In this document: positions 8,672 to 17,032 of the stretch, in pieces
How positions within the stretch are numbered: position 1 is the stretch's first letter
How the letters are laid out: each line of letters begins with the position of its first letter
Assembly (NCBI GenBank): GCA_026393985.1
Contig: JAPKZB010000005.1
Coordinates: 1 to 57,530, forward strand
Source: Acidobacteriota bacterium
GTDB lineage: Bacteria > Acidobacteriota > Terriglobia > Bryobacterales > Bryobacteraceae
Direction of reading: 5' to 3'
DNA: 57,530 bases
Made by a program: the position numbers and the translations under genes
The notes under the pieces: model-generated
The model's database searches: none
What the model saw: only the letters and a program-made list of their open reading frames with translations
Told to the model about the DNA's origin: nothing

Positions 8672-9378
8672 GGAAGCCTACTAGCATAACTCTTGCGCTG
8701 CACCTCCAGCAGCAGCGCATCGCATTCCTGACAAAACGAAGCCAACGAGTAGCCACCCGCCCGCAGCAGGCGGCCATGCTGCTGCCAGACCACCAGGCCG
8801 ATCACCAACTGCAGCGCCCGGTGCAGCGCATGGCGAAGCCCGAAGTGATCGCGGACGACCAGGCTCAGGTTATGCGCCTGAAACTGTAAATGAAAGGCTT
8901 CATCTTCGAGGATCCGCGCGCAAATGGCCCGCAGCGAAGGGAGCGTCGAGACGCGCGCGACGGCGGAATAGTAAGGCACCGCGACCACTTCGGCTGAGAC
9001 GAGCACCGCTACCTCAAGGCCGAACCCCACCGTCCGCCGGAGCAGGCGAAAGACGCCATCTACCCAGTGGCGGCGCAGGAGCGGTTCGCCGTGCGTCCGC
9101 AGGACGAGCGCCAGCCAGCGGGAGTGCCGCTGCTCTTCGGCAATCAGTCCCGCCACGGCCTCCGGCAGATCCGCATCGCCAATCCGCGCGGCGAAGGTGC
9201 GGGCAAAGCGCAGGAGGTTACAGCCGTCCGAACCCTCCCCCAACTGAAACTGGCGGAGGGAGGCGCACAGGAGCGTGCGTTCGGCCGGGGGCAGAATCGG
9301 ATCGTCCGGAATGGTCAACTCGATCGGCCAACGGCGGGAAAAGTGGATGCGCCACAGGGCGCTAGAGGAAAGAGACAT
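8641..9378 (-). CDS. Ferritin-like di-iron domain protein
   Basis: The 245-residue protein is mostly helical. Two carboxylate-His motifs are visible: EEQRH (Glu81-His85) and EDEAFH near residue 160, the usual pair of half-sites of a ferritin-like di-iron protein or oxygenase. A hydrophobic helix lies between them (GFGLEVAVLVSAEVVAVPYY). The frame stays open for 61 more codons upstream, but these overlap glcF and look non-coding, so ATG 9378 (MSLSSSALW) is chosen. It overlaps the NupG-like gene. I cannot say whether it is an oxidase, a desaturase-like enzyme or an iron-binding protein. Confidence 0.7.
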   Translation of the reverse strand: MSLSSSALWRIHFSRRWPIELTIPDDPILPPAERTLLCASLRQFQLGEGSDGCNLLRFARTFAARIGDADLPEAVAGLIAEEQRHSRWLALVLRTHGEPLLRRHWVDGVFRLLRRTVGFGLEVAVLVSAEVVAVPYYSAVARVSTLPSLRAICARILEDEAFHLQFQAHNLSLVVRDHFGLRHALHRALQLVIGLVVWQQHGRLLRAGGYSLASFCQECDALLLEVQRKSYASRLPCQFDSASAS

Positions 9379-9409
9379 GAATACACTTTGCAACGCAAAG
9401 TGCTTTGTG

Positions 9410-10708
9410 TCAAGAGGAATAGTTTTTGTATGCTTCGTCGAGTACCTGTACGACGTGCATGACGCGTTGTCCGGTGCCGTGGAGGCGGGCTCCGGCGTCG
9501 AGCTGCAGCATGCAGCCCGGGTTGGACGCCACGATGACTTCGGCGCCGGTGCCGTTGACATAGCCCATTTTGTTTTTCAGCAACTGGCTGGCCATCTCGG
9601 ACTGGACGACGTTGTAGATGCCGGCGCTGCCGCAGCACAGATCGCTCATGGGCATTTCCTTGAAGCGCAGCGCGGGGATGGCGGCGAGGATCTTGCGGGG
9701 GCCGACGCGCACTTTCTGGCCGTGGGCGAGGTGGCAGGAGTCCTGATAGGTTACCGAAAGCGGCACGGGGCCGAGGTTCGGATTCAGTTCGATGGCGCCG
9801 AGGAACTCGTTGACGTCCTTCATTTTTTTGACGAAGGCATGGGCGCGGTCGTGGTAGGCCTCATCGTTTTCGAGGAGCTCGTGATACTCCTTGAGGGTCG
9901 ACCCGCAGCCGCCGGTGTTGCTGATGATGGCGTCGAAGCCGCCGTCGAGGAGGGCATCAATATTCTTGCGTGCCAGTTTGCGGCCGTCCTCTTTGCGTCC
10001 CGAGTGGACGTGGAGGGCGCCGCAGCAGCCCTGCTCTTCCGGGATGTGGACCTCGCAGCCGTTTTTCTGGAGTACGCGGACGGTGGCTTCGTTCAGCCGG
10101 GCGAAGGAGACGTTTTGGATGCAGCCGGCCAGGAAGGCGACTTTGTACCGCTGTGGGCCTTCGGCCGGAAACACCTTGCCGATCTGGCCAAAGAAGAACG
10201 GGGTTTCGGCGTTGGGCGAGAGCATTTCGATGTCGGCGAGTTTGCCGAACAGCTTGAGGATACCGCTCGAGCGCACGAACTTTTGCAGCCCGGAGGCTTG
10301 ATAGAGATACAGGCCCGCGCCGGCGACGCCGAGCATCCACCGCGTTTGCAGGAGCTGGCCGAAGATGAACCAGCGGAACAGGCGGACCGGGAGCGGGCGG
10401 GGGCGGTTTTCCTCAATGTGCGCCCGGGCGGCCTCGATTAGCTTGCCGTACTGCACACCGCTTGGGCAGGCGGTTTCGCAGCCGCGGCAGGCGAGGCAGA
10501 GGTCCATGTGTTCGACGTAGGCGTCGGTGATGGGGGCCTGGCCGGTGGTGATCTGCACCATCTGATAGATGCGGCCGCGAGGGGAGTCCATCTCGACGCC
10601 CAGCTCGCGGTAGGTGGGGCAGGCGTTGAGGCACAGCCCGCAGTGGACGCACTTGTCGAGATCCTTCTGCAGCGGCGCTTCCGCGTTATTGAGGTTAGAT
10701 GCGGCCAT
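9410..10708 (-). CDS. glcF: Glycolate oxidase iron-sulfur subunit GlcF
   Basis: The 432-residue protein has two 4Fe-4S motifs near the N-terminus: CVHCGLCLNACP (Cys20, 23, 26, 30) and CLACRGCETACP (Cys71, 74, 77, 81). Two Cys-rich CCG domains follow (EEQGCCGALH and DLCCGSAG). This is the GlcF electron-transfer subunit that passes electrons from glycolate oxidation to the quinone pool. The start overlaps the glcE stop by 14 bp. A hydrophobic stretch near residue 125 may sit at the membrane. The flavin catalytic subunit GlcD is not in the window. Confidence 0.92.
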   Translation of the reverse strand: MAASNLNNAEAPLQKDLDKCVHCGLCLNACPTYRELGVEMDSPRGRIYQMVQITTGQAPITDAYVEHMDLCLACRGCETACPSGVQYGKLIEAARAHIEENRPRPLPVRLFRWFIFGQLLQTRWMLGVAGAGLYLYQASGLQKFVRSSGILKLFGKLADIEMLSPNAETPFFFGQIGKVFPAEGPQRYKVAFLAGCIQNVSFARLNEATVRVLQKNGCEVHIPEEQGCCGALHVHSGRKEDGRKLARKNIDALLDGGFDAIISNTGGCGSTLKEYHELLENDEAYHDRAHAFVKKMKDVNEFLGAIELNPNLGPVPLSVTYQDSCHLAHGQKVRVGPRKILAAIPALRFKEMPMSDLCCGSAGIYNVVQSEMASQLLKNKMGYVNGTGAEVIVASNPGCMLQLDAGARLHGTGQRVMHVVQVLDEAYKNYSS

Positions 10709-11789
10709 AGAGACGCCCCTTGTTCAGCAGTTGCTGCGGATCCATCATGTTTTTGATTTTCTCCATTACGGCGAGGTCGTCCCCCGGGGAAGGCCACTGC
10801 ACGACGGCGCCGCGGTCTTCGCCCGCTTCGAGGACGCCGGAAAAGGGTTCGCGGGCGCTGGCAAGGTGCAGGTAGGCGACGCCATTGGCGGCCCGGACGA
10901 CGAGCGGGCGCTGCTCGGTTTCGAGCAACGGCTGCAGACCCTGCAGGCGAGTGCTGAGGCGCGCAATGGCGCCTTGGGGATGCTGGGAGAGGAAGGTCGC
11001 GGGGAACTCGGCGATGCGGTCGAGCAGGGTATCAGACGCCAACTGATAGCGGCTCAGCTCCCGCTTATAGCGTTCGAGCACGACGGCGCTGCCGCCGACG
11101 GGCAACACGAGCAGAAAACCCTGGTGGCCCAGCATCTGGCTGGCGGCGGGATTCAGCAGGTCGATGCCGGAGGGCTGCAGGACGCCGGTCAGTAGGCGGT
11201 TGCGTTCGGCCACGGCTTCGGCCGCCGTCGCGAAGCTCTGGACAAAGGTCAACTTTTCCGGGGGCGATGGGATCAGCTTGAAGTTAACCGAACAGAGAAC
11301 CCCAAGCGTTCCATAGCTGCCAATGAGCAGCTTACCCATGTCCAGGCCGGCCACATTCTTGACGACCATGCCACCGCTCTGCACCAGCTTGCCGTCCATG
11401 GTGGCGAACTCGAGGCCGATCACCAGGTCCCGTGCCGTACCGAACAAACGGCGGCGGCTCCCGCTGAGGTTGGTGGCTACCACGCCGCCGATGGTGGCCT
11501 CGGCGGCGTAGGGCGGGTCGAGCGGGATCATCTGGCGATTGCCGGCGAGCAGGCGCGTGAGTGCGGCGTAGGACATACCGGCTCCGACGGAGATGGTCAG
11601 ATCGCGCGGTTCGTACTGCAAGACGGTGTTGAGCTTCGCGGTAGAGATCCGCAGCGCTGCCGTTGAAACCGGACCGCCCCAGAGGGCTTTTGAAAAGTTG
11701 CCGCCGCACTCGACGGTCTGGCCGCGCTCGCTGGCCTGCCGCAGTTGGGACGCCAGTTCGGCCGGCGATGTGGGGGATAGAATCGACAT
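10695..11789 (-). CDS. glcE: Glycolate oxidase FAD-binding subunit GlcE
   Basis: The 364-residue protein is an FAD-binding type 4 (PCMH) protein. Family marks are the N-terminal GQTVECGGNFSK loop, ISVGAGMSYAALTRLL, and the FAD loop ATIGGVVATNLSG. Its length and partnership with glcF fit GlcE rather than the larger GlcD. The pair starts divergently from the NTF2-like gene with only 30 bp between start codons; a TATACT box lies 12 nt upstream. Together with the phosphoglycolate phosphatase at 51516-52163, the window encodes parts of 2-phosphoglycolate salvage, though the genes are 40 kb apart. Confidence 0.87.
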   Translation of the reverse strand: MSILSPTSPAELASQLRQASERGQTVECGGNFSKALWGGPVSTAALRISTAKLNTVLQYEPRDLTISVGAGMSYAALTRLLAGNRQMIPLDPPYAAEATIGGVVATNLSGSRRRLFGTARDLVIGLEFATMDGKLVQSGGMVVKNVAGLDMGKLLIGSYGTLGVLCSVNFKLIPSPPEKLTFVQSFATAAEAVAERNRLLTGVLQPSGIDLLNPAASQMLGHQGFLLVLPVGGSAVVLERYKRELSRYQLASDTLLDRIAEFPATFLSQHPQGAIARLSTRLQGLQPLLETEQRPLVVRAANGVAYLHLASAREPFSGVLEAGEDRGAVVQWPSPGDDLAVMEKIKNMMDPQQLLNKGRLYGRI

Positions 11790-11801
11790 CCTGAACCTGC
11801 A

Positions 11802-11807
11802 AGTATA
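11802..11807 (-). promoter_or_regulatory. -10-like hexamer TATACT before glcE
   Basis: On the minus strand TATACT ends 12 nt before the glcE ATG. It overlaps, on the other strand, the TATAAT that serves the divergent gene at 11820, so only one polymerase could occupy the site at a time. Confidence 0.4.
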
Positions 11808-11809
11808 AT
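11804..11809 (+). promoter_or_regulatory. -10 box TATAAT before NTF2-like gene
   Basis: A consensus TATAAT ends 10 nt before the ATG at 11820. A TCGACA -35-like element lies 15 bp upstream (11783-11788), inside the glcE start codon region. A transcript would begin about 4 nt before the ATG. Confidence 0.5.
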
Positions 11810-11819
11810 TGGTCTTACG

Positions 11820-12233
11820 ATGCGTCTGGTATTGGCCCTATTTTTTACGCTGCCTCTTTGGGGGCAGGATGCCGCGATTCGCGGCGTATTGACCGAGCAG
11901 GCGGCGGCCTGGAATCGTGGCGATCTGGAATCGTTTGCTTCGACCTACGAGAATTCGCCGCAGATCACGTTTTTTGGCAAGTCGCTTAACCGGGGGTATG
12001 CCGACGTTCTGGCGCGCTACAAGAAGAGCTATGCGACCCGGGAGGCGATGGGGAAACTGCGTTTTGAGATCCTCGAGTCGCGTCCGTTAGGCGCCGACCA
12101 TGCGTTGGTGCTGGGTAAGTTTTTCCTGACGCGATCGGCGGCGGGCGGCGGCGATGCCACGGGCCAGTTCACGCTGGTTTTGCGCAAGACGAAACAGGGC
12201 TGGAAGATTGTGCACGACCACACGAGTTCGTGA
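11820..12233 (+). CDS. Exported SnoaL/NTF2-like (DUF4440-type) protein
   Basis: The 137-residue protein has a signal peptide (MRLVLALFFTLPLWGQ) and then an NTF2-like domain. Family features are an initial helix with EQAAAWNRGDLESFASTYE, a strand with ITFFGKSLNRGYADVLARY, and a C-terminal strand pair GQFTLVLRKTKQGWKIVHDHTS. Such domains form a conical barrel with a ligand or active-site pocket; many have no known role. No Shine-Dalgarno site is seen; a TATAAT lies 10 nt upstream. It converges on the thioredoxin-like gene. Confidence 0.8.
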   Translation: MRLVLALFFTLPLWGQDAAIRGVLTEQAAAWNRGDLESFASTYENSPQITFFGKSLNRGYADVLARYKKSYATREAMGKLRFEILESRPLGADHALVLGKFFLTRSAAGGGDATGQFTLVLRKTKQGWKIVHDHTSS

Positions 12234-12266
12234 GGCGGAGCGAGCCAAAGAGATAGAGAACCCGCG

Positions 12267-12851
12267 TTACTTGGCGGATTTGGCAGCGGCGGCCGCAGCG
12301 GCCGGTTTCTTTGGCGCGGCGGAGGTGGGCGCGGCGGCTCCGCCCGCTTTCAACAGCGGTAACAAAACGTCGCGCAGATTCTTCTCTTCATTTTCGAAGA
12401 ACTTGTCGCCACCGGGAAATTGATGGCGGATCACGCCCTTGCGGTCAATCACCACCACTTGCGGCATGAGCATGCTCATCATGATGGGATGTTGCAGGAA
12501 CTGCGTGGCGACGTCCCGGTTGGAATAGCCGACCGGATAGGTGAGATTGAATTGCTTCGTGTAGTCGTTAATCAGCATGTTCGCCATGTCATTAATGGCG
12601 ATGCCGATCGGCTGGAAGCCCTGCGGCCCCAGCTCTTTATAGAGCTTCTGCATGTTCTGCGACGCCTTCTGGCAGTGCGGACAGGTCGTCAGCAGAAATT
12701 CCAAAGCCACCACCTTGCCACGAAACTTGCTCAGCAACTGTTCCTGGCCGTTCGCCGCTTTGATGACGAGTTCCGGCGCCGGGCGCGGATCGGCCGCCGT
12801 GAGCACTGTTGCCAGCGCGAGCATCAACAAGGAAGTTCTCATAAAAATCAT
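12267..12851 (-). CDS. Exported thioredoxin-like (redoxin) protein with CPHC site
   Basis: The 194-residue protein has a signal peptide ending near TAAD21, then a thioredoxin/AhpC-TSA fold with the redox pair CPHC (Cys57, Cys60) after FRGKVVALEFLLTT. The downstream half has PQVVVIDRKGVIRHQFPGG, typical of TlpA/ResA-like proteins, and the C-terminus is a low-complexity Ala/Pro/Lys tail. The frame stays open far upstream, but that part overlaps the metallopeptidase gene; ATG 12851 follows GAAGGG and is preferred over ATG 12842. It is last in a three-gene run of exported proteins, and may reduce or oxidise thiols for its partners. Confidence 0.82.
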   Translation of the reverse strand: MIFMRTSLLMLALATVLTAADPRPAPELVIKAANGQEQLLSKFRGKVVALEFLLTTCPHCQKASQNMQKLYKELGPQGFQPIGIAINDMANMLINDYTKQFNLTYPVGYSNRDVATQFLQHPIMMSMLMPQVVVIDRKGVIRHQFPGGDKFFENEEKNLRDVLLPLLKAGGAAAPTSAAPKKPAAAAAAAKSAK

Positions 12852-12852
12852 T

Positions 12853-13974
12853 CTAACGCATCCCTTCGGAGACAATAACACGCTCGCCCCGCTGCTCGAT
12901 ACGGGTTTTTGCACCTTTCCGCTCGTTTTGTAGCGCCGCGAAATCGGCCGCTGCCGCGGGATTTTCCCAGGCGACGGTGTACTGCAGCAGCGGCTCTTTG
13001 GTCTTGCGGTGTTCGAGGACGCGGAACTTGCCGCCGCGCCAGCGTTCGGCCCGCGCAGCGGCGGAATCGGCTTCGCCGAACTGCTTGAACATGACGAGGC
13101 AGTCGAACTCGCCGAGGGTGCCTTCGATGAGCACCTTGAAGCCTTTTGGCGCGGGTTCGAGATCGACCGGAACGGCTTCGGTGCGGGCGAAGTAACGATC
13201 GGGGTGGAGGATGTGCTGGGTGGTGGCCGGGGGGCGCGCAAAGACCTCGCGGAAGCCATCGTTGCCGAGTTTTTCAATCACCCGGGCGTTAAACAGAAAG
13301 CCGCGCGAGTAGGGAAACAGCAGGCTCTCGCGGATATAGATGGGCGCGCTGGTCAACTCCGGATATTGAGATAAGCCCGACTCGCCCATATTGGCCATCA
13401 TGCGGACGAGACCGGGATCTTTGCGCAGGCTCTGGCCCGTCTTGGCGCCCATGACCTCGTACATGAGCCACTGCGCCTGGCCCTCCATGACGGCAAGGCG
13501 GGCGGTGGCGGCGTCGTCGGTCTGGCCTTTGCGGATGAAGCGGCCGAGGTTAAAGTGCTGGTCGGCGAGGGCGTGGGCCAGTTCGTGGGTCAGCACGAAG
13601 CGCTGAGTGGACTCGGGCGCGCTTTCGAGAATAAACATCTTCTTCTTGCGGTAGTCATAGAAGGCCGCCGCCTGCTCGGTGAGCAGAGAGACCGTGGAGC
13701 CTTTGAGGTCGTAGTCGGCCGGGATGAAGCCGAACAGGCGCAGGGTGAGGGTTTCGACGCGCAGTTCTTCGTCGCTGACGGTCTCCTGAATCCGGGTTTC
13801 GAGAAACTTTTTCAGGTTCGCCTTGCTGATGAAGGAGCGATCGACGCGCGACTTCATGGCCAGGCCGGTTACATCGGCCAGGTCCTTCATGGCCGGATCG
13901 ATTTCGGCAAACAGGTCGGTTTGCGCCGAGGCCGGTTGCAGAAGCAGGAGGATCGCGACGGCGAGCCGTTTCAT
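12853..13974 (-). CDS. Exported HExxH zinc metallopeptidase, unknown family
   Basis: The 373-residue protein has a signal peptide (MKRLAVAILLLLQPASAQ). The zinc site is HELAH (His130, Glu131, His134) within VLTHELAHALADQHF; Glu164 in MEGQAQW is a likely third ligand, as in gluzincins. The C-terminal third contains strands that may bind substrate. The start overlaps the stop of the HMA-domain gene by 4 bp, and the downstream thioredoxin-like gene starts within 1 bp. All three are exported, so a periplasmic or surface task is likely. I do not recognise the exact peptidase family. Confidence 0.75.
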   Translation of the reverse strand: MKRLAVAILLLLQPASAQTDLFAEIDPAMKDLADVTGLAMKSRVDRSFISKANLKKFLETRIQETVSDEELRVETLTLRLFGFIPADYDLKGSTVSLLTEQAAAFYDYRKKKMFILESAPESTQRFVLTHELAHALADQHFNLGRFIRKGQTDDAATARLAVMEGQAQWLMYEVMGAKTGQSLRKDPGLVRMMANMGESGLSQYPELTSAPIYIRESLLFPYSRGFLFNARVIEKLGNDGFREVFARPPATTQHILHPDRYFARTEAVPVDLEPAPKGFKVLIEGTLGEFDCLVMFKQFGEADSAAARAERWRGGKFRVLEHRKTKEPLLQYTVAWENPAAAADFAALQNERKGAKTRIEQRGERVIVSEGMR

Positions 13975-14450
13975 GGAAGAACTTCCGTTACGTCGAGCAA
14001 TGGCGTCGTCTGCGGATCCGGGGGCACGGCGGAGATGGCGCGGACCTTGCGCACCGTGGCGGGTTTTTCCTGCAGGGTGAGGAGCAGATCGTCGCGACGG
14101 CTCGAAAGGTTGTAGACCTTGCCGGTGCCTTCGACGGAGAAGCGCCAGCGGCCATCGTCGGTGACGGGGGTGCCGCGCACGACCACCTTGGCATCGCCGG
14201 GCCGGAAGCCGATGCCTTTGATGGCGTCGCGGAGCTGTTCGAGACTGACGCGGTTGCCTGGGGCGAGGGTGAACTCGACGCCGACGGCCGGGTCGATGGC
14301 GACCTTTTCGACGCCGCGAATCTTGCGCAGACCGATTTCCATGCTCTTGACGCAGGTGGCGCAGTCCATGCGCTCGACATCGAGGGCGACCTGCAGGAAT
14401 TCGGCTTGCGCCAGCGCCCAGGGCGCTATCAATAACAACAGCTTTCGCAT
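13971..14450 (-). CDS. Exported HMA (heavy-metal-associated) domain protein
   Basis: The 159-residue protein has a signal peptide (MRKLLLLIAPWALAQA) followed by a heavy-metal-associated domain. The metal motif is MDCATC (Cys30, Cys33) and is followed by VKSMEIGLRKIRGVEKVAID, as in CopZ and MerP. The C-terminal half resembles a second small beta-rich domain without Cys. It heads a three-gene operon with the metallopeptidase and thioredoxin-like protein. Metal (copper or another soft metal) is inferred from the family. TACAAT lies 6 nt upstream of the ATG and no Shine-Dalgarno is seen. Confidence 0.82.
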   Translation of the reverse strand: MRKLLLLIAPWALAQAEFLQVALDVERMDCATCVKSMEIGLRKIRGVEKVAIDPAVGVEFTLAPGNRVSLEQLRDAIKGIGFRPGDAKVVVRGTPVTDDGRWRFSVEGTGKVYNLSSRRDDLLLTLQEKPATVRKVRAISAVPPDPQTTPLLDVTEVLP

Positions 14451-14456
14451 GACTCT

Positions 14457-14462
14457 ATTGTA
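14457..14462 (-). promoter_or_regulatory. -10-like hexamer TACAAT before HMA gene
   Basis: On the minus strand TACAAT ends 6 nt before the ATG at 14450, the same box and spacing as at the sulfatase gene. It predicts a leaderless mRNA for the three-gene operon. Confidence 0.45.
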
Positions 14463-14500
14463 GAGACGGAAGTGGTCGCCATTTAGTTGAACCGGCGCGT

Positions 14501-17029
14501 TCAGGGAACAATCTCGGTGAACAGATCGGCCTGGGTGGTCCGGTTGCCGATCGAGATCTCAATGCGCTGCCGACCGGGGGGGCAGGCGGGGGGGACGGTG
14601 AACTGGACGGAGAGAAAGCTGTTGTGCGGATGCGCGCTGCGGACTTCGGCGGGCAGACCGCACAGGCGCGCCGATACCGGTGCGTCGGCGCTGCCGTTGA
14701 GCGTGACTTCGGCAACCGCGCCGGCGCGGAAGCGGTAGCTGGTCTGGTCTGGAACGGGGGAGAGCAGCGGCAGTGCGGGGGTGACGGGGCCGGTGGGCAT
14801 TTCGACGGTGTGGAGGATGGCTCCATCGGCTTCGACGGCAAAGGTGATCGCGCCGGCGGGAAGGGAGGGCGGCGTGAGGGCGACGAGCTGGCGGGGGCTT
14901 GTGAAGAGCGGCTCGAGGCGCGCGTCGCCGATGCGGATGCGGGCGTTGGGCGGCAGATCCTGGCGGGCGAAGAGGGTGATGACGGTGGAGGGCGCGAGGG
15001 GGCCGGAGAGGAAGCTGGCGCTGTTGACGAGGCCGGCGGCGGTGAAGGGGACGGGGCGTGTGAGGAGGTAGGCGACGACGCCATCGTGGTCGGACAGGCG
15101 GGTGGCGGCGGGGAGGTCGGCGTTGCCGCGGGCGAAGTGGACGCGGCTGAGGAGGGCCGGCTGGTTGAGCAGGATGTGGTCGAGGGTTTGGGTTTGGCCG
15201 TCGAAGACGTAGGAATAGTTTTCGGCGGCGGGGAGGGTGGTGGTGAGGTTGGTGAAACCGGGGAAGTTGATTTCGTTTGCGAACGAGTTCCAGTCGCCGG
15301 CAACGACGATGGGACGATTGGCCGGGAGCAGGCGGAGTTCGGCGGTGACGGAGGCGAACTGGGCGGCGCGTTTGGCCTGGACGCGCGGGTCATCGAGGTT
15401 GAGGCGGGAGCGCAGGTGGACGCCCATGACGGCGATGGGCTGGCCGGCGAGGCGGGCGCGGAGGAGGATGGGCGGGCGGTCGTGCGTGATCTGGCCGGGG
15501 GCGAACTCTTCGTCTTTGGCGAGTTGCGCGACGGCGTCGACGGCGACGCGGGAGGCGCGGGCGAGGAAACCGGAGGTGATGCCGCTGGGGTCGTTGGAGG
15601 GGGCGGTGAAGGCCATGTAGTCGGCGCCGATCGAGTCGGCGGCGCGTTCGAGGGTGGCGAGGTTGTCGACCTCCTGGATGACGATGACGTCGGGCAGGCC
15701 GAGTTGGCGCTGGACGTACTGGCGGAGGCGGGGGAGGCGGGCGGAGAGGGCGGGTTCGTTGAAGAAGCGTTGGAGGTTGAGGGTGGCGATGGTGAACTCG
15801 TACTCGGCGCGGGCGGGGGCGGGGGGCGGATCGGGGAGGGGGGCGGGAGTGGCGATGGGGTTGGCGTAGACGGTGTAGGCGCGGGAGCCGTAGTCGAGGG
15901 GCCCGTTGACGTTGGGAAGCGCGACGCCGGCGGGGATAGCGGTGGTGGTGATGAGGCGGAGGAGGTTGGGCCAGGGGGATTCGTCGGAGCGGCGGAAGGG
16001 GCGGGGGGCGTCGAGGGTGGCCCAGGCGACGGAGCCGTTGAGGGGGGCGACGACGCGGAGGCCGGCGCGGACGAGCATGCCTTCGTACCGTTCGAGATCG
16101 GTATCGGGTTCGAGGGTTACCGGCGCGGGGAGCGATTGGCCCTGGGCGCGGAGGGTGACGGTGGGGTTGATGAGTTCGGTGAGCGGGGGGCTGGCGGGAT
16201 CGGTGGCGGGGCGGAACTCGACGATGTCGCCTTCGACTTCGAGGAGAGCGCCGGGCTGGGCGGCGGCGGGTGGAGTAGCTTGGGTAAAGACGAGGATGCC
16301 GGAGGAGGCGTGGGGGTCGGGCTGGGGGGACTGGAGATAGAAGCCGTTGGACCGGCGGAAGGTGACGATGCCGGAGGTGAGGCCGCGGCGGCCGGCGAAG
16401 GGGCTTTCGGCGCCGGGGCCCTGGATTTCGGAGATGGAGAGGCGGAGGGTTTCGGGCGGAGGGGCGCAGTTGACGGGTGGGGTGGGGTGGTGCGGTGGCG
16501 GGGGGCGGGGGGCGGGGGCGGCGATGGTGAAATCGGCGCTGTTATTGTTGGTGTCCTGGCAGCCGGCGCGGGCGCGGAGGGCGGCGGTGGTGTTGGAGAG
16601 ATCGCGGGTGGGGGCGGTTTCAAATTCGGTGGCAGCGGCGCCGTAGCCGACGCGGTCGACGACTTCGCCGGCGGCGTTGCGGAGGACAAGTTTGCCGGCG
16701 GTGGCGGAGAGAGCGAGCGTGCCGGTGGCGTCGGGGTCCGGGAGGTTTTGGGCGCCGCCGGCGCCGGCGGCCTGCTGGATGAGGTAGTAGCGGCCGGGTT
16801 CGAGGGTGCCGGAGAGGGGGGTGGACTGGTAGGTGGTGGCGGTGGCGCCGGCGTATTGGACGGTCCAGCCGGTGAGGGGTTGGGGCTGGGCGCCGCGATT
16901 GAAGAGTTCTATGAAGTCGTGGCGGAGGGTAGCGCCGGTGTTGCCGCCTCCTCCGTAGATCTGGCTGATGACGACCTGGGCGGGCAGGGCGGCGGACAGG
17001 ATCAGGAGGAGGAGGCAACGAAGCAGCAT
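14501..17029 (-). CDS. Secreted lamin-tail/endonuclease protein with C-terminal Ig-like module
   Basis: The 842-residue protein has a signal peptide (to about Gln18). A lamin-tail domain follows (VVISQIYGGGGNTGA, FIELFNRG), about residues 18-135, then a Pro/Ala-rich linker near 175-190, an OB-like region to about 400, and an endonuclease/exonuclease/phosphatase domain about 410-655. EEP residues are visible: TLNLQRFF, VIVIQEVDN, VVAGDWNSF and LSDHDGVVAYL. The last 180 residues start AAGLVNSASFLSG and resemble the Solibacter TIGR03437 module. This architecture fits secreted ExeM/NucH-type DNases. It is the third gene of an SGNH-AKR-nuclease run (3-bp gap). Very high GC leaves a 1124-codon antisense frame open. 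Confidence 0.88.
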   Translation of the reverse strand: MLLRCLLLLILSAALPAQVVISQIYGGGGNTGATLRHDFIELFNRGAQPQPLTGWTVQYAGATATTYQSTPLSGTLEPGRYYLIQQAAGAGGAQNLPDPDATGTLALSATAGKLVLRNAAGEVVDRVGYGAAATEFETAPTRDLSNTTAALRARAGCQDTNNNSADFTIAAPAPRPPPPHHPTPPVNCAPPPETLRLSISEIQGPGAESPFAGRRGLTSGIVTFRRSNGFYLQSPQPDPHASSGILVFTQATPPAAAQPGALLEVEGDIVEFRPATDPASPPLTELINPTVTLRAQGQSLPAPVTLEPDTDLERYEGMLVRAGLRVVAPLNGSVAWATLDAPRPFRRSDESPWPNLLRLITTTAIPAGVALPNVNGPLDYGSRAYTVYANPIATPAPLPDPPPAPARAEYEFTIATLNLQRFFNEPALSARLPRLRQYVQRQLGLPDVIVIQEVDNLATLERAADSIGADYMAFTAPSNDPSGITSGFLARASRVAVDAVAQLAKDEEFAPGQITHDRPPILLRARLAGQPIAVMGVHLRSRLNLDDPRVQAKRAAQFASVTAELRLLPANRPIVVAGDWNSFANEINFPGFTNLTTTLPAAENYSYVFDGQTQTLDHILLNQPALLSRVHFARGNADLPAATRLSDHDGVVAYLLTRPVPFTAAGLVNSASFLSGPLAPSTVITLFARQDLPPNARIRIGDARLEPLFTSPRQLVALTPPSLPAGAITFAVEADGAILHTVEMPTGPVTPALPLLSPVPDQTSYRFRAGAVAEVTLNGSADAPVSARLCGLPAEVRSAHPHNSFLSVQFTVPPACPPGRQRIEISIGNRTTQADLFTEIVP

Positions 17030-17032
17030 GGC

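Noticed and set aside
9379-9561. N-terminal extension of the di-iron protein
   Set aside because: Upstream codons overlap glcF and have no conserved look; the ATG at 9378 gives a sensible start.
12852-13277. Extension of the thioredoxin-like ORF
   Set aside because: Lies wholly in the metallopeptidase gene in another frame and is Ser/Pro-rich; the signal peptide begins at 12851.
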